The notes beneath the pieces were generated by a model. The model ran no database searches and was not told the origin of the DNA. It saw only the letters and a program-made list of their open reading frames with translations. From Phycisphaeraceae bacterium (GTDB taxonomy: Bacteria > Planctomycetota > Phycisphaerae > Phycisphaerales > Phycisphaeraceae), in contig JAFIFY010000088.1 in assembly GCA_020831765.1 (NCBI GenBank), positions 1-43,990 of the forward strand: DNA of 43,990 bases, written 5' to 3'. Below, piece after piece: positions 7,715-16,923 of this stretch (within the stretch, counting starts at the first letter, position 1; the number at the start of each line of letters is the position of its first letter). Both the position numbers and the translations under genes were made by a program.

Positions 7715-9103
7715 ATGTCCACGGCCAACACCCAGCAACGGACGAAAAGAACCCTTGACCTGGCGCGGCTGCACGATCAGCCCCCACCGGCATCGATCGA
7801 GCACGAGATGTGCCTGCTGGGCGCGATGATCCTTGATTTTCGAATGGTCGGCGAAGTCATCGGCAAGGTCGGTGAGGAAGATTTCTACCAGGCACGCCAT
7901 GCCGCGGTCTTTCGTACGCTCACCGATCTATACGATGCCAACGAGCCGATCGAGATGCCCGGGATCGTCGAGCGCCTGCGTGGCAAGGGGCAGCTTGAAG
8001 AGGTCGGCGGCGTGGATTATCTGCTGCAGCTTGCCTCGAACGTGCCGGCGCCCACAAGCGCTCCGTACTATGCCAAGGTTGTTCGTGAAAGCGCCATCCG
8101 CCGTAGACTGATCGAAACGGCCGCCTCCATCCTTGACCGTGCCTATCGAAGCGATGAGCCGGTCCTGGAACAGCTCAACACCGCCGAGAGCGAGATTTTC
8201 CAGCTTGCGCTCAGCCGTGCCCAGAACGAAGCGGTGGCGCTCAAGCAACTGATCGATGAAGCGTTCAAACAACTCGAGAGCAGTCAGGGTCGCGTCCTCA
8301 CCGGGTTGGATACGGGCTTCGCGGATCTGAACAAGTTCACCAGCGGCTTCCACAAGGGTGAGTTGATCATCGTCGCCGCGCGTCCCTCGATGGGCAAGAC
8401 CGCCTTTGCGCTGAACATCGCCGAACACATGGCGGTGGACAGGAAGATGCCCGTGGTCGTCTTCAGTCTTGAAATGAGCCGGGTTCAACTGGCCCAGCGC
8501 ATGCTGTGCAGCCGCAGCGGCGTCGATGCCCAGGCCCTTCGATCCAATACACTCAGCCCGCATGATTTCGAGCGGCTGTTCCGCGCCGCTCCAGAGCTGA
8601 GCGATGCCCCGCTCTTCATCGATGACACACCCGGCCTCGACCTCCTGAGCCTCAAGAGCAAAGCCCGGCGGCTGGCCGAACGCCATCACATCCGGGCGAT
8701 TTTCGTGGATTACCTTCAATTGATGAGCTGCCCCGGCAGCGCTGACAACCGCCAGCAGGAGGTCAGCGCCATCTCACGCGGCATCAAAGCGCTGGCCCGT
8801 GAATTGGATGTCCCGGTGGTCTGCCTCAGCCAGCTCAACCGCGGGCCGGAGAGCCGTGACGGCAATCGACCCCGCATGAGTGATCTGCGGGAAAGCGGCG
8901 CCATTGAACAGGATGCCGATGTGGTGCTGATGCTTCATCGCGAGGACTATTACAAGCCCAAGGGTGAGGACTTCCAGCCCAGTAATACCGCTGAGTGCAT
9001 CATCGCCAAGCAGCGAAATGGTCCGACCAGCACCGTCCGGCTGGTCTTCAACGGGTCAACGGTTCGGTTTGGCGATTACGCGGCCGGCTACGAGGACCAC
9101 TAG
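7715..9103 (+). CDS. dnaB: Replicative DNA helicase DnaB
   Basis: The hexameric 5'-3' helicase of the replication fork. The 462-residue length is typical. The N-terminal DnaB domain (about 20-130) begins at SIEHEMCLLGAMI. The RecA-like C-terminal domain has the Walker A ARPSMGKTAFALN (about 222-234), a FSLEMS segment (about 250), Walker B IFVDYLQLM (about 329-337) and the arginine-finger region LRESGAIEQDADVVLMLHRE (about 390-409). No intein is present. The start ATG at 7715 gives a short basic N-terminal tail before the domain. It converges on, and overlaps by four bases with, the lipoprotein gene on the opposite strand. Confidence 0.97.
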   Translation: MSTANTQQRTKRTLDLARLHDQPPPASIEHEMCLLGAMILDFRMVGEVIGKVGEEDFYQARHAAVFRTLTDLYDANEPIEMPGIVERLRGKGQLEEVGGVDYLLQLASNVPAPTSAPYYAKVVRESAIRRRLIETAASILDRAYRSDEPVLEQLNTAESEIFQLALSRAQNEAVALKQLIDEAFKQLESSQGRVLTGLDTGFADLNKFTSGFHKGELIIVAARPSMGKTAFALNIAEHMAVDRKMPVVVFSLEMSRVQLAQRMLCSRSGVDAQALRSNTLSPHDFERLFRAAPELSDAPLFIDDTPGLDLLSLKSKARRLAERHHIRAIFVDYLQLMSCPGSADNRQQEVSAISRGIKALARELDVPVVCLSQLNRGPESRDGNRPRMSDLRESGAIEQDADVVLMLHREDYYKPKGEDFQPSNTAECIIAKQRNGPTSTVRLVFNGSTVRFGDYAAGYEDH

Positions 9104-9855
9104 CCCGGTGCGCGGCGATCGGACGTATCTTCCGGTTCCACCTCCACCGGCGCATCGCCGATCCATGCTCGATCGACGGTGAACGCGCCCACGCGATACA
9201 CCGATTCAACGACCAGGTCCGGCCTCAGGTGCGGCTCGTGCGCTCGCCAGTCATGTTCCGGCAAGCCCAGCAGCAGCCGATGGGGCCCGATGCGGACACA
9301 GAACAGCTCCTGGCCATCCACCCGCCACCGTTCGGGATCGACGATCAGGCGCTTAGCATCGGTCGTGGCCAGGATGCTTTCGATCTCGGCGACGGTCATC
9401 TCCGCATGCAGCGTTCGCGAGCCGCGGTCACGGACGGTTGTCAGCGGAAAGATCAGCCCCTGTCCCGGTTGAGGTGGATCGCCCAGCCCCTCGCCGCGCA
9501 CCGGTTGCAGCCACGTCATGCCGACAACCCTTCCCGCCCCATCCAGCACCAGGACCAGCCGACTGTGATCCGGGCTGATGTGTACGGCGATGCGTTGGGG
9601 CCGGTGGGTCAGCGTGTCCACTTCACCCGCTTGCGGATGAATACGTCGAACCTGCTCGATCACCTCCATCGGTGACATGCCGGATGCGATGTGGACCGGT
9701 TCGGTCACGGGCTGGCGACCAGCGCACGCCATCAAAAGCAACGGAAGCAGCACCAGGGAAAAGCACGCCAACAGCCGCCTGAACGCGATGACGTTTGAGT
9801 GGTGGCCGATGGTCATATGGCTGTTGCTTTCGGGGTTGGGAGCCGACACATCCAA
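9100..9855 (-). CDS. Putative lipoprotein of unknown function
   Basis: The protein has a signal peptide with RRLLACFSLVLLPLLLMAC, a good lipobox (LMAC), followed by a domain of about 210 residues without a recognised family. Visible segments include MSPMEVIEQVRRIHPQ and a strand-rich LVLVLDGAGRVVGMTWLQPV. The first frame codon is TTG at 9855; ATG at 9816 would give a shorter, more usual n-region and could be the real start. It starts 21 nt after the stop of the LptF-like permease gene, so the two are likely co-transcribed and the lipoprotein may act in the same envelope pathway. This role is inferred from position only. Confidence 0.65.
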   Translation of the reverse strand: MDVSAPNPESNSHMTIGHHSNVIAFRRLLACFSLVLLPLLLMACAGRQPVTEPVHIASGMSPMEVIEQVRRIHPQAGEVDTLTHRPQRIAVHISPDHSRLVLVLDGAGRVVGMTWLQPVRGEGLGDPPQPGQGLIFPLTTVRDRGSRTLHAEMTVAEIESILATTDAKRLIVDPERWRVDGQELFCVRIGPHRLLLGLPEHDWRAHEPHLRPDLVVESVYRVGAFTVDRAWIGDAPVEVEPEDTSDRRAPG

Positions 9856-9876
9856 GCGCGGTTACCAGCTCGCCGC

Positions 9877-11547
9877 TCAGTGCCGGATGATCCGGCGATA
9901 TAGCAAAACGCTCACCGCGGCCAGTCCGAGCACCCCGCTCCACAGGATGGGGATGCCGACGGCCGAGGCGTTCAGGCGCGCAGGATTGACGCTTGCGGTC
10001 TTGCCCGCCTCGGAGATCATCACCAGCATCAGCGCGGCCAGAAACGCCAGCAGATAGACCACCAGGGGCATCTGGCCGCGCAGTCGAATGGCGAGGATCG
10101 CGGTGAAGATCAGCAGCAATCCGCCACCCACAGCGCCAACGGCACGGTAGTGAAGCATCATCAGCGTTCGCTGATCCAGTATCATCAGTTCCCGATTGAG
10201 CCGGTCCAGTTCAGCGCCGATGGCGTCATACTGGGGATAAGCGGTGCCGGCATGCTCGATCAGCGCATCGAGTTCAAGCTGTTCGACATGGCGTGGAAGC
10301 GGGTGGGGCCAAACGGTTCGAGGAAGTTCGACCTGCGGTCGCTCGGTGGTCGTATCCATCTGCCAATCGCGAATGGTCACATCGCCGGCCAGGGTGACGA
10401 CGATCCGGGGCTCGCCGCGGTCATCGATCACGTTGAGCAGCGCCTGCCGCGCCCGCCAGTATCGCTCCTGCCTCCCGGCCCTGCGGAGGTGGACCCAGAT
10501 CGCCTCATCCCCTTCGGCCATCGCCCGAAGCACCGTTCCTCCGGTGTCGCGTTCGTATCGCCGGGCGTGGATGTGATATTCCACATCCGAATCGAAGCTC
10601 TGGCGCAGTGATAGAAACCGGCCTTCATCGATCCGGCGTTCGATCTCCTGCAAAGTATGAACCTGTCGGATGCGGGCGATCAGGCTCCGTTGCGCAGCGC
10701 GGACCGCCCCGAACCGCTCGGGCGACCGGCGATATCCGCGAAGTTGCGTATAGGTCAGAAATTCCGCGCGCTCGCGCCACGGCCTGTCCAGGCTCGCCCA
10801 GAGGGTGGACTCGCGGGTGAACCCGCTCATGCCGGTATCGACCTGAAAAACCGCCGCGTCCCGCCAGAGGATCGATACCCAGGACCGATCATCGACATCA
10901 TAAAAGAGCAGGTCCGCCGACGCGGCGGTGAAGTCCGAACGCAGCCTGCCCGATCGCGGATCGACCTCTCCGATCGCCACACCGTCCAACGAAAGCCATT
11001 GAATCGGCTCATGATCCTCCTCGCGCTGGGGCCACTGACCGCGTGGAATCTCCCTGGCCTGATCGGCGTAGATGATCAGGTTGCCCAGGCGCAGCGGCTC
11101 GCGCGTGGCGACGCGGCGAAGCAGAATCTTGGCCATGTCCCGCTGCACCAGCTCGGCGGCGGCGCGAAAGTATCGAGGCACCAGTGAATTGCTCAGGAAC
11201 AGGAGCGTCGAGCTGAGCACGACGCCCAGGATGATGACCGGCAGCAGGATTCTAAGGTAGTCCACACCCGCGGCCGAAAGCGCCATGATCTCCGAATCGC
11301 TGCTCATCCGCACGAACACCATCGTGGCCGCGAACGCCGCGCAGAACGGCAGCGTGAACCCCACCAGGGTCGGCGCTGAATAAATCACGAATCGGAGCAG
11401 GTCGGTGGGCGAAAGCATGCCGCTGGCCATCGGCTCGATGGCCAGCGCCAGGGCCACGAGAAGCGAAAGGATCGCCGTGCCCAGAACGGTCAGGCGAAGA
11501 CAGTCGAACATGACTTGTCGATAAACGATCCAGGGCATCGATGCCAT
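9877..11547 (-). CDS. LptF/LptG (YjgP/YjgQ) family permease, enlarged
   Basis: This is an inner-membrane permease of the lipopolysaccharide export family. Three N-terminal membrane segments (VLGTAILSLLVALALAIEP; FVIYSAPTLVGFTLPFCAAFAATMVFVRMSSDSEIMALSAAG; ILLPVIILGVVLSSTLLFLSN) and three C-terminal ones (LLLIFTAILAIRLRGQMPLVVYLLAFLAALMLVMISEAGK; IPILWSGVLGLAAVSVLLY) flank a periplasmic domain. The SDSEIMALSAAG segment is the family signature. At about 556 residues it is much longer than the usual 350-390, because the periplasmic part is extended by some 180 residues. ATG at 11547 is chosen; 11538 and 11556 are alternatives. Only one permease is present, whereas Lpt transporters need two, so a partner must be elsewhere or it forms a homodimer. 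Confidence 0.85.
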   Translation of the reverse strand: MASMPWIVYRQVMFDCLRLTVLGTAILSLLVALALAIEPMASGMLSPTDLLRFVIYSAPTLVGFTLPFCAAFAATMVFVRMSSDSEIMALSAAGVDYLRILLPVIILGVVLSSTLLFLSNSLVPRYFRAAAELVQRDMAKILLRRVATREPLRLGNLIIYADQAREIPRGQWPQREEDHEPIQWLSLDGVAIGEVDPRSGRLRSDFTAASADLLFYDVDDRSWVSILWRDAAVFQVDTGMSGFTRESTLWASLDRPWRERAEFLTYTQLRGYRRSPERFGAVRAAQRSLIARIRQVHTLQEIERRIDEGRFLSLRQSFDSDVEYHIHARRYERDTGGTVLRAMAEGDEAIWVHLRRAGRQERYWRARQALLNVIDDRGEPRIVVTLAGDVTIRDWQMDTTTERPQVELPRTVWPHPLPRHVEQLELDALIEHAGTAYPQYDAIGAELDRLNRELMILDQRTLMMLHYRAVGAVGGGLLLIFTAILAIRLRGQMPLVVYLLAFLAALMLVMISEAGKTASVNPARLNASAVGIPILWSGVLGLAAVSVLLYRRIIRH

Positions 11548-11639
11548 TCTACCCATCCCGGGCGTCAAGGACGGTCAGCGGGCGCGGCATGGGACATGAT
11601 TCGGCGGGCGTGCCCGAAAGAATCGCCATGTCGCCGGGT

Positions 11640-13688
11640 TCACCGGCCCGGGCGTCCACGCGCCCTTCCCAGCGCGGCCAGTGGGAAGTAATGCCGATAA
11701 AGGTTGTAATTGATCATGAACGCCCGCTCGAGGTCCAGACCCTGTCCCAGCGTTCCAGCATCGCGCGGCAGGTCGATTCGCTGGCCCACGCCATAGCCGG
11801 GGAAGCCGGTGCCCGTGTATTCCGGCTCATCCCAGGTGCCATCCTCGCGCTGATGCGCCTCCAGAAACGCCAGGCCGCGCTCGATCGAATCGCGGTCATC
11901 GGGATGATCGGCGGCGAGGATGGCCATCAGCGCCCATCCGGTCTGCGATGCCGTGCTCGGCCCCACGCCGCGCAGCTTGTCATCCATGTAAGAAGCGCAC
12001 GATTCGCCCCAGCCCCCGTCATCATTCTGGTGGGCAATGACCCAACCCACCGCCTTGCGGATCCACGGCTCATTCATATCAAACCCCGCGGCGCGCAGGG
12101 CCGGAAGCACCGAAGCCGTGCCATAGATGTGGTTGACACCCCAGCGGCCGAACCAGCTTCCCTCCGTCTCCTGCTCCGACCGGATATAGCTCAAAGCCCG
12201 CTTGAACACCGGATGGTCCGTGCTCCATCCCTGCAAGGCCAGCGCCTCGACCACATGCGCGGTGACATCGACACTGGGCGGATCGATCAACTCGCCGAAA
12301 TCGGCAAAGGGAATGCGCGTCAGCCACGGGTGGGTGTTGTCACGATCGAACGCGGCCCAGCCACCGTTGCGGCACTGCATCGCCAGCACCCAATCGGTGC
12401 CTCGCTTGATGGCCGTATCGATCCGTTCACGACCCGGATATTGATCCCGAATCCGCGCCAGCACGCCCAGGATGACGGCGGTGTCATCGACATCGGGGTA
12501 GTAGCGATTCGCCCGCTGAAACGCCCAACCACCACCGGCCACGCCACGCACCGTGATGCTCCAATCGCCATCGAGCAGCACCTGCTGATCCAGCATCCAG
12601 TCCACGGCTCGCGCCATGGAAGGATCATCTTCCAGCGTGCGGCCGCAATCCAGCATCGCCTGAAGCGCCAGCACCGTATCCCAGATCGGCGATTCGGATG
12701 CCTGCAGGAATGTGCCGCCATGGCGCTGGTAGGACCAATGGGCATCGAAGGCTCGAAGCCCGCCCTGCAACACCGGATGCGATGTCGGATAACCTTCCTG
12801 GTTGAGGGCCATAAGCGCGTAGATCCACGGCGGCTGAATGCCGCTCCAGGCGCCATCGGCATCCTGATGGCGGACCACCCATTCCAGGCAGAGCCGGATG
12901 GCCGCTTCACGCCCCGGCTTGATCGGCATCATGCGGTAAAGGCGAAGCATCCGATCGGCCAGGTAGAAAGGGCCTTCCCAGGAGAACCAGGAATGTCTGC
13001 GCTTGAGATTGAAGTCCGGATGGTCGCGGCCATCGGGGAACAGTTCATCGAGGCGCTTCTCCGGCGGCAAAGGCTTGCGGGTTCGCCGCGCACAGAGAAT
13101 GGCCAGCGGAATCATCGTGCCCCGGGCCCACGAGGCGAACTGGTAGATATTGAACGGCGCCCAGCGGGGCAGCAGGATCATCTCCGGCGGCAGGGCCGGC
13201 GTCTTTTCCCATGACCATTCGCCGACGAGGCAAAGCCAGTATTTCGTGAAGTTCCGGATGTGGGCCAATCCGCCGTGATCGAGAATCCATCGCCGCGCCC
13301 GGGTCAGCGGGTCGCTGTCGGGCGACAACCCGGCGATGCGCAGCGCGGCATAGCACTCGACCGTGGTGTTGATATCACCGCCATGGGAGCCGTGGTACAC
13401 CTGCCAGGCCCCATCCTGGCGCTGCCGGCTCAGGATGGCCCGCACCACGCCTTCATACTTCGGATCATCCTCGACCCCCAGCACATGCATGGCCATGATC
13501 CACTCGGCCTCCATGCAGCAGTTGCTTTCGAGCATCCCCACCCAGAAGCCATCCTCGTTCTGATGGCGATGCAGCCATCCCACCGCGCGATCGATGGTTC
13601 GGTCCAGCGGTGTGGACGATCGATGTTCCGCCGGTGTCGCGCCGGCTCGAATCGGGGCTGCGGCATGCTGGGTGGTGATTGAACTCAT
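11640..13688 (-). CDS. shc: Squalene-hopene cyclase
   Basis: The enzyme cyclises squalene to hopene at the membrane, the committed step of hopanoid synthesis. From ATG 13688 the product is 682 residues, within the family range. The catalytic acid motif is PDVDDTA (about 396-402; DxDD form). Several QW repeats are visible: QNEDGFWVG near the N-terminus, QDADGAWSGIQ, QCRNGGWAAF, QNDDGGWGES, and near the end QREDGTWDEPEYTGTGFPG. An upstream extension to 13820 is open but Pro/Arg-rich and is not part of the fold. No hpn genes lie next to it; in many bacteria shc sits in such a cluster. A G-quadruplex-prone tract lies just upstream. Confidence 0.95.
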   Translation of the reverse strand: MSSITTQHAAAPIRAGATPAEHRSSTPLDRTIDRAVGWLHRHQNEDGFWVGMLESNCCMEAEWIMAMHVLGVEDDPKYEGVVRAILSRQRQDGAWQVYHGSHGGDINTTVECYAALRIAGLSPDSDPLTRARRWILDHGGLAHIRNFTKYWLCLVGEWSWEKTPALPPEMILLPRWAPFNIYQFASWARGTMIPLAILCARRTRKPLPPEKRLDELFPDGRDHPDFNLKRRHSWFSWEGPFYLADRMLRLYRMMPIKPGREAAIRLCLEWVVRHQDADGAWSGIQPPWIYALMALNQEGYPTSHPVLQGGLRAFDAHWSYQRHGGTFLQASESPIWDTVLALQAMLDCGRTLEDDPSMARAVDWMLDQQVLLDGDWSITVRGVAGGGWAFQRANRYYPDVDDTAVILGVLARIRDQYPGRERIDTAIKRGTDWVLAMQCRNGGWAAFDRDNTHPWLTRIPFADFGELIDPPSVDVTAHVVEALALQGWSTDHPVFKRALSYIRSEQETEGSWFGRWGVNHIYGTASVLPALRAAGFDMNEPWIRKAVGWVIAHQNDDGGWGESCASYMDDKLRGVGPSTASQTGWALMAILAADHPDDRDSIERGLAFLEAHQREDGTWDEPEYTGTGFPGYGVGQRIDLPRDAGTLGQGLDLERAFMINYNLYRHYFPLAALGRARGRPGR

Positions 13689-13780
13689 CGGGGTTCCGTG
13701 GCCTTGGGACCGGAGGCTTGGTGGGATGGTATCGATCTCAGGCGAGGCGGGGTTGGCTTGCCGGGGGCCGGCGTCATTCC

Positions 13781-13809
13781 GGGGGCTGGGGCGTTCCGGG
13801 GGCTGGGGG
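13781..13809 (+). repeat. G-quadruplex-prone tract upstream of shc
   Basis: Four runs of four to five G are separated by 2, 6 and 2 bases (runs at 13781-13785, 13788-13791, 13798-13802 and 13805-13809). A fifth run precedes them at 13763. This satisfies the canonical G3+N1-7 pattern with room to spare. The G-rich strand is opposite to the shc coding strand and about 95-120 bp upstream of its start codon, so it lies in the promoter or leader region. Confidence 0.6.
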
Positions 13810-13998
13810 CCGCGTGCCACGATTCGGGGATCGGCGCGTGTATATTCGGCGCTGGCCTAATGTTAGCCGCCACCCACCTCCGGAAACCGCACAACAGCGA
13901 ACCCGGAACCTTCGCTTCAGTCCAGCGTAAAGTCCCCATCCCGGCGTTGGATGTCAAGTTCCGGAGAAGTCAGCCCGGGCGGATCGGATCATCGCCGC

Positions 13999-16545
13999 TT
14001 ACCGGTTGCCTTCTGCTTCGTTGACGACCTGACCGGCGATATCGAACAGGCGGCGGGCATGATCCTGCCAGGGGAGCGCGGGGTAGCCTTGTGCCACCAT
14101 GCTGTGTGCCTGGAGCATGTTCGCATGCTCATGGATGACATCGTGGGCCGCTTCCTGAAGCGATTCGCTTAGCAGGGTTCGTTGTTCTGAATTATCCAGC
14201 ACCTGCTCGATGGCGATGCGGGCCTGGGTTTCCTGGACACCCTCGCGGAACTGCTGGAAGCTGGTGGTCGGCTCGGGGCCCTCCGGGCCGGGGGCCAGGA
14301 AGAACTCGGAATTGCGCATCAGGTTGACATGGCCTCGCATATCCAGCGTTCGCCGGAATGCCGGGCTGTCGCTGGTATCACGCGGGATCGGCCAGTAGTC
14401 GAGCATGAATCGGCTGACGCCCTGGAACGACCGGTTGCGTGAGCCGTCCGCCGCGCTCGCGCCGGCCAGGGTTCGATAGCTGCCGGGCATTCGCCGATTG
14501 CCTGAGTAACTGTGGAAGTGGAAACGGGCCACCGTGACCTGGGGGAAGTGATGGTTCCATCCACCGATCAACTGACCGCGACGGCGCTGTGTATCGCCGC
14601 CCCACGGCTGCTCGTGAAATCCGCCCACGAGGCCGTCAATAACCAGCCGCCCATCCCGCGCGCTGTAGCCTCGCGAATGCGAGTAGACATTCCACTTCAC
14701 GTCAGGTGCGATGCGACTGAAAAAGTCCACCACCTCGCGCGATGGCTTTCCATCATGCGCCACGCCGATCAGCGCCGCATCCCGGCTCCAGCCCAGTTCA
14801 TCCATGATCTTCAGGATGCCATCGATCGCCGGCTTCCAGAACTCCTCACCGCCCCGGGTTCCAAACCAGGGCGCCTCCTGGCGTGAAACCGTTCCGGTAT
14901 CCGGATCAACGATCGTGACCGTCGCGGTGCCTTCGTTGCCGCGCCGCCCACCCTGGATTACATCCCAGAGCAGCATGCTCAGGAAGCGCGGCTGGCCGCA
15001 TATCTCGTCGTAGAGCTTCAGGTATCGACGCGCGTGGCTCAGGTCCACTTCATATCCATCACCCCGCTTGACCCATCGCACCAGCGTTTCGGGAGCACCG
15101 AAATGCGTATCCAGCGCCATGGGAATCCAGAGCACATTGTTGCCGACCGAAGCCATGTGGCCAAAGACTTCTTCGAGCAGTTTGAAGTGTTCATCGGACC
15201 AGATCGGAACGCCATACCGCGCCGCGGTGTTTTCGAAATTGTGCATCAGCCCGACGATGCCCTCGAATCGCCCGGTTTCCGGCATCACGAAGCGGCCCAC
15301 TTCCAGGATGATGGGCAGAACCTGCCGCGCACCGCCGGCCTCGACCGTTACCTGCCCGGTGTATTCGCCCGGCGTCGCATCCGGCGGGATGGCCACCTCA
15401 AGCCAAGCGCTGTGAAGCTCAGACGATGGGGTTGGCGTGCGGGAGAGCACATGATGGAAGGCGCTTTCAAAGCCATCCTGACCGCCGAAACGATCGCGAT
15501 GCTCGGTCGAACCATAGAGAATCGTGAACCGGTCGCTGTTGATGGTGGCGCGGTCCGGCCCGGTGAGCGAACCGATCGCGATGCGCGGCGATTCGATCGG
15601 TGTGTTGCTTCGGACCACGATCGGCGCGGTGGCGATCCCGTTGCGCGGTCCAACCAGTCGCACCGTACCGGGGCTGAGCTTGGCCAGCGCATCGGCGGTC
15701 GCGGAATCGACCTCCTGCAGCGGATTGGCCGCCCGGATCGCGACATGGGACGTGTTGGCCGCGGCACCTGTGGCGCCGGTGCCGGTCAGCGTCAGCTCGA
15801 TCAGGGCACACTTGGCCCAGAAGTCGCGGACACGTTCCCAACCCTGCGCCTCGAAGAACCGATGCTGATCCGGCTGGGGCGCGGCGTTAAGCATGATCGC
15901 CAGAACATTCTCACCCCGGACCAGAGCCTCGCGAGGCAGCGCGATGTCTTCAAGACGCCGGAGCCTGTAAGTCTCCATATGCTCAAGCAACGGGCCATCG
16001 ACATCATCAGCGACTCGCCAGGTCGGGTTGCCCTCATGGGTGTAATACGCTTCCTTCGGATACTCCTCGGCGGGCGTGTCGAAGGTGATCTCGCCCTCGG
16101 GCATGTGGCCGCGCGCAATCGGTTGGCCATTGAGATAGACCACAGCGCCGCCGAGATACCGCATGTTCAGGCGCAGTTGAGCACTGGCCGGGTCAGAGAC
16201 ATCGAAACGAGCGCGAAGCAGAATGGAACCTGCGCCCTGATGACGATTGCCATAGCCCCAACGATTGATGCCCGATGGAAAGCGGCCGGTGGCCAGCGGC
16301 CAGGCGCGGTCATCGAACGCAGGCGCATACCATTGTCGATCCGGATATCCCGCCGGCGGCGCGGGCCAGTCGGCAAGCTCCTGACCAATATTCTTGCGAG
16401 CCTGACCTCGGGCGATATAGGCGTAGCTGAAGGCGCTTTGCTCAGTAAGAACAGCCTGCTGCCCGGCCAGACCGGGTGAGGGCCATAGCAACATGCCCAG
16501 AAGGAACACGGCCAGACAAAACGAAGCGCGGCGAAGGTGATTCAT
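13999..16545 (-). CDS. Secreted glycoside-hydrolase-like protein (DUF4091/DUF6067-type)
   Basis: This 848-residue protein starts at ATG 16545 with GAGGAC upstream. It has a clear Sec signal peptide (FCLAVFLLGMLLWPSPGLAG). An N-terminal beta-rich region (about 30-260) resembles a galactose-binding-like module: FPSGINRWGYGNRHQGAGSILLRARFDV and MRYLGGAVVYLNGQPIARGHMPEGE. It is followed by a linker domain with AWLEVAIPPDATPGEYTGQVTVEAGG and then a barrel-like region (about 440-780) with conserved-looking Trp and acidic residues, as in the glycoside hydrolase domain proteins abundant in planctomycetes. It probably acts on external polysaccharide; the substrate and catalytic residues cannot be named. 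Confidence 0.75.
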   Translation of the reverse strand: MNHLRRASFCLAVFLLGMLLWPSPGLAGQQAVLTEQSAFSYAYIARGQARKNIGQELADWPAPPAGYPDRQWYAPAFDDRAWPLATGRFPSGINRWGYGNRHQGAGSILLRARFDVSDPASAQLRLNMRYLGGAVVYLNGQPIARGHMPEGEITFDTPAEEYPKEAYYTHEGNPTWRVADDVDGPLLEHMETYRLRRLEDIALPREALVRGENVLAIMLNAAPQPDQHRFFEAQGWERVRDFWAKCALIELTLTGTGATGAAANTSHVAIRAANPLQEVDSATADALAKLSPGTVRLVGPRNGIATAPIVVRSNTPIESPRIAIGSLTGPDRATINSDRFTILYGSTEHRDRFGGQDGFESAFHHVLSRTPTPSSELHSAWLEVAIPPDATPGEYTGQVTVEAGGARQVLPIILEVGRFVMPETGRFEGIVGLMHNFENTAARYGVPIWSDEHFKLLEEVFGHMASVGNNVLWIPMALDTHFGAPETLVRWVKRGDGYEVDLSHARRYLKLYDEICGQPRFLSMLLWDVIQGGRRGNEGTATVTIVDPDTGTVSRQEAPWFGTRGGEEFWKPAIDGILKIMDELGWSRDAALIGVAHDGKPSREVVDFFSRIAPDVKWNVYSHSRGYSARDGRLVIDGLVGGFHEQPWGGDTQRRRGQLIGGWNHHFPQVTVARFHFHSYSGNRRMPGSYRTLAGASAADGSRNRSFQGVSRFMLDYWPIPRDTSDSPAFRRTLDMRGHVNLMRNSEFFLAPGPEGPEPTTSFQQFREGVQETQARIAIEQVLDNSEQRTLLSESLQEAAHDVIHEHANMLQAHSMVAQGYPALPWQDHARRLFDIAGQVVNEAEGNR

Positions 16546-16823
16546 CGATCGTCCTCAGGGGGCAAGTTGATGCGTCGGCGTGCTCAGGCAACGCCTTGAT
16601 CCGCATGACATTGCCACTTACGGGCAGAAAAGCGGCATGCGGGGCGGGCGTTTCCGGCAAGCACGGCGGTTTGGGGCTCCTGGGCTGGATGAAGAGTGTG
16701 TGAATTCCCAGCGGCCGGTCCGGGGGCCGTCCAGGCGACTCGGAACGTGCGTAAGATACTTGATAACATTGGCTTAGGCCACTTACTCACACTCAGCGCC
16801 TCAGGCGGCCCCGATAGGGTCTT

Positions 16824-16853
16824 TTGCCCAATAGAACTTTTTTGGGGTAAAAA
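16824..16853 (+). promoter_or_regulatory. Candidate mraZ promoter
   Basis: TTGCCC (16824-16829) and TAAAAA (16848-16853) are spaced by 18 bp and lie about 70 bp before the mraZ start. They overlap the first of the GGGG repeats, which would suit repression by a protein bound to those repeats. The assignment rests on consensus similarity only. Confidence 0.4.
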
Positions 16854-16888
16854 TGGGGAAGAGGGGTTGTATGTGGGGAAGAAAGGGG
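16843..16888 (+). promoter_or_regulatory. GGGG repeat array, likely MraZ operator
   Basis: Five GGGG boxes begin at 16844, 16855, 16863, 16875 and 16885, three of them as TGGGG. They form two similar copies of TGGGGAAGA followed by GGGGTT (from 16854 and from 16874). MraZ is known to bind direct TGGG-type repeats spaced by about one helical turn in front of its own gene, so autoregulation is the natural reading. Confidence 0.6.
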
Positions 16889-16923
16889 TTATTATGTCCG
16901 CTCGATGGTAAGGAGTCTGATGG

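Noticed and set aside
11541-13214. 557-codon plus-strand frame opposite the squalene-hopene cyclase
   Set aside because: Antisense to a gene with DxDD and QW motifs; no protein features of its own.
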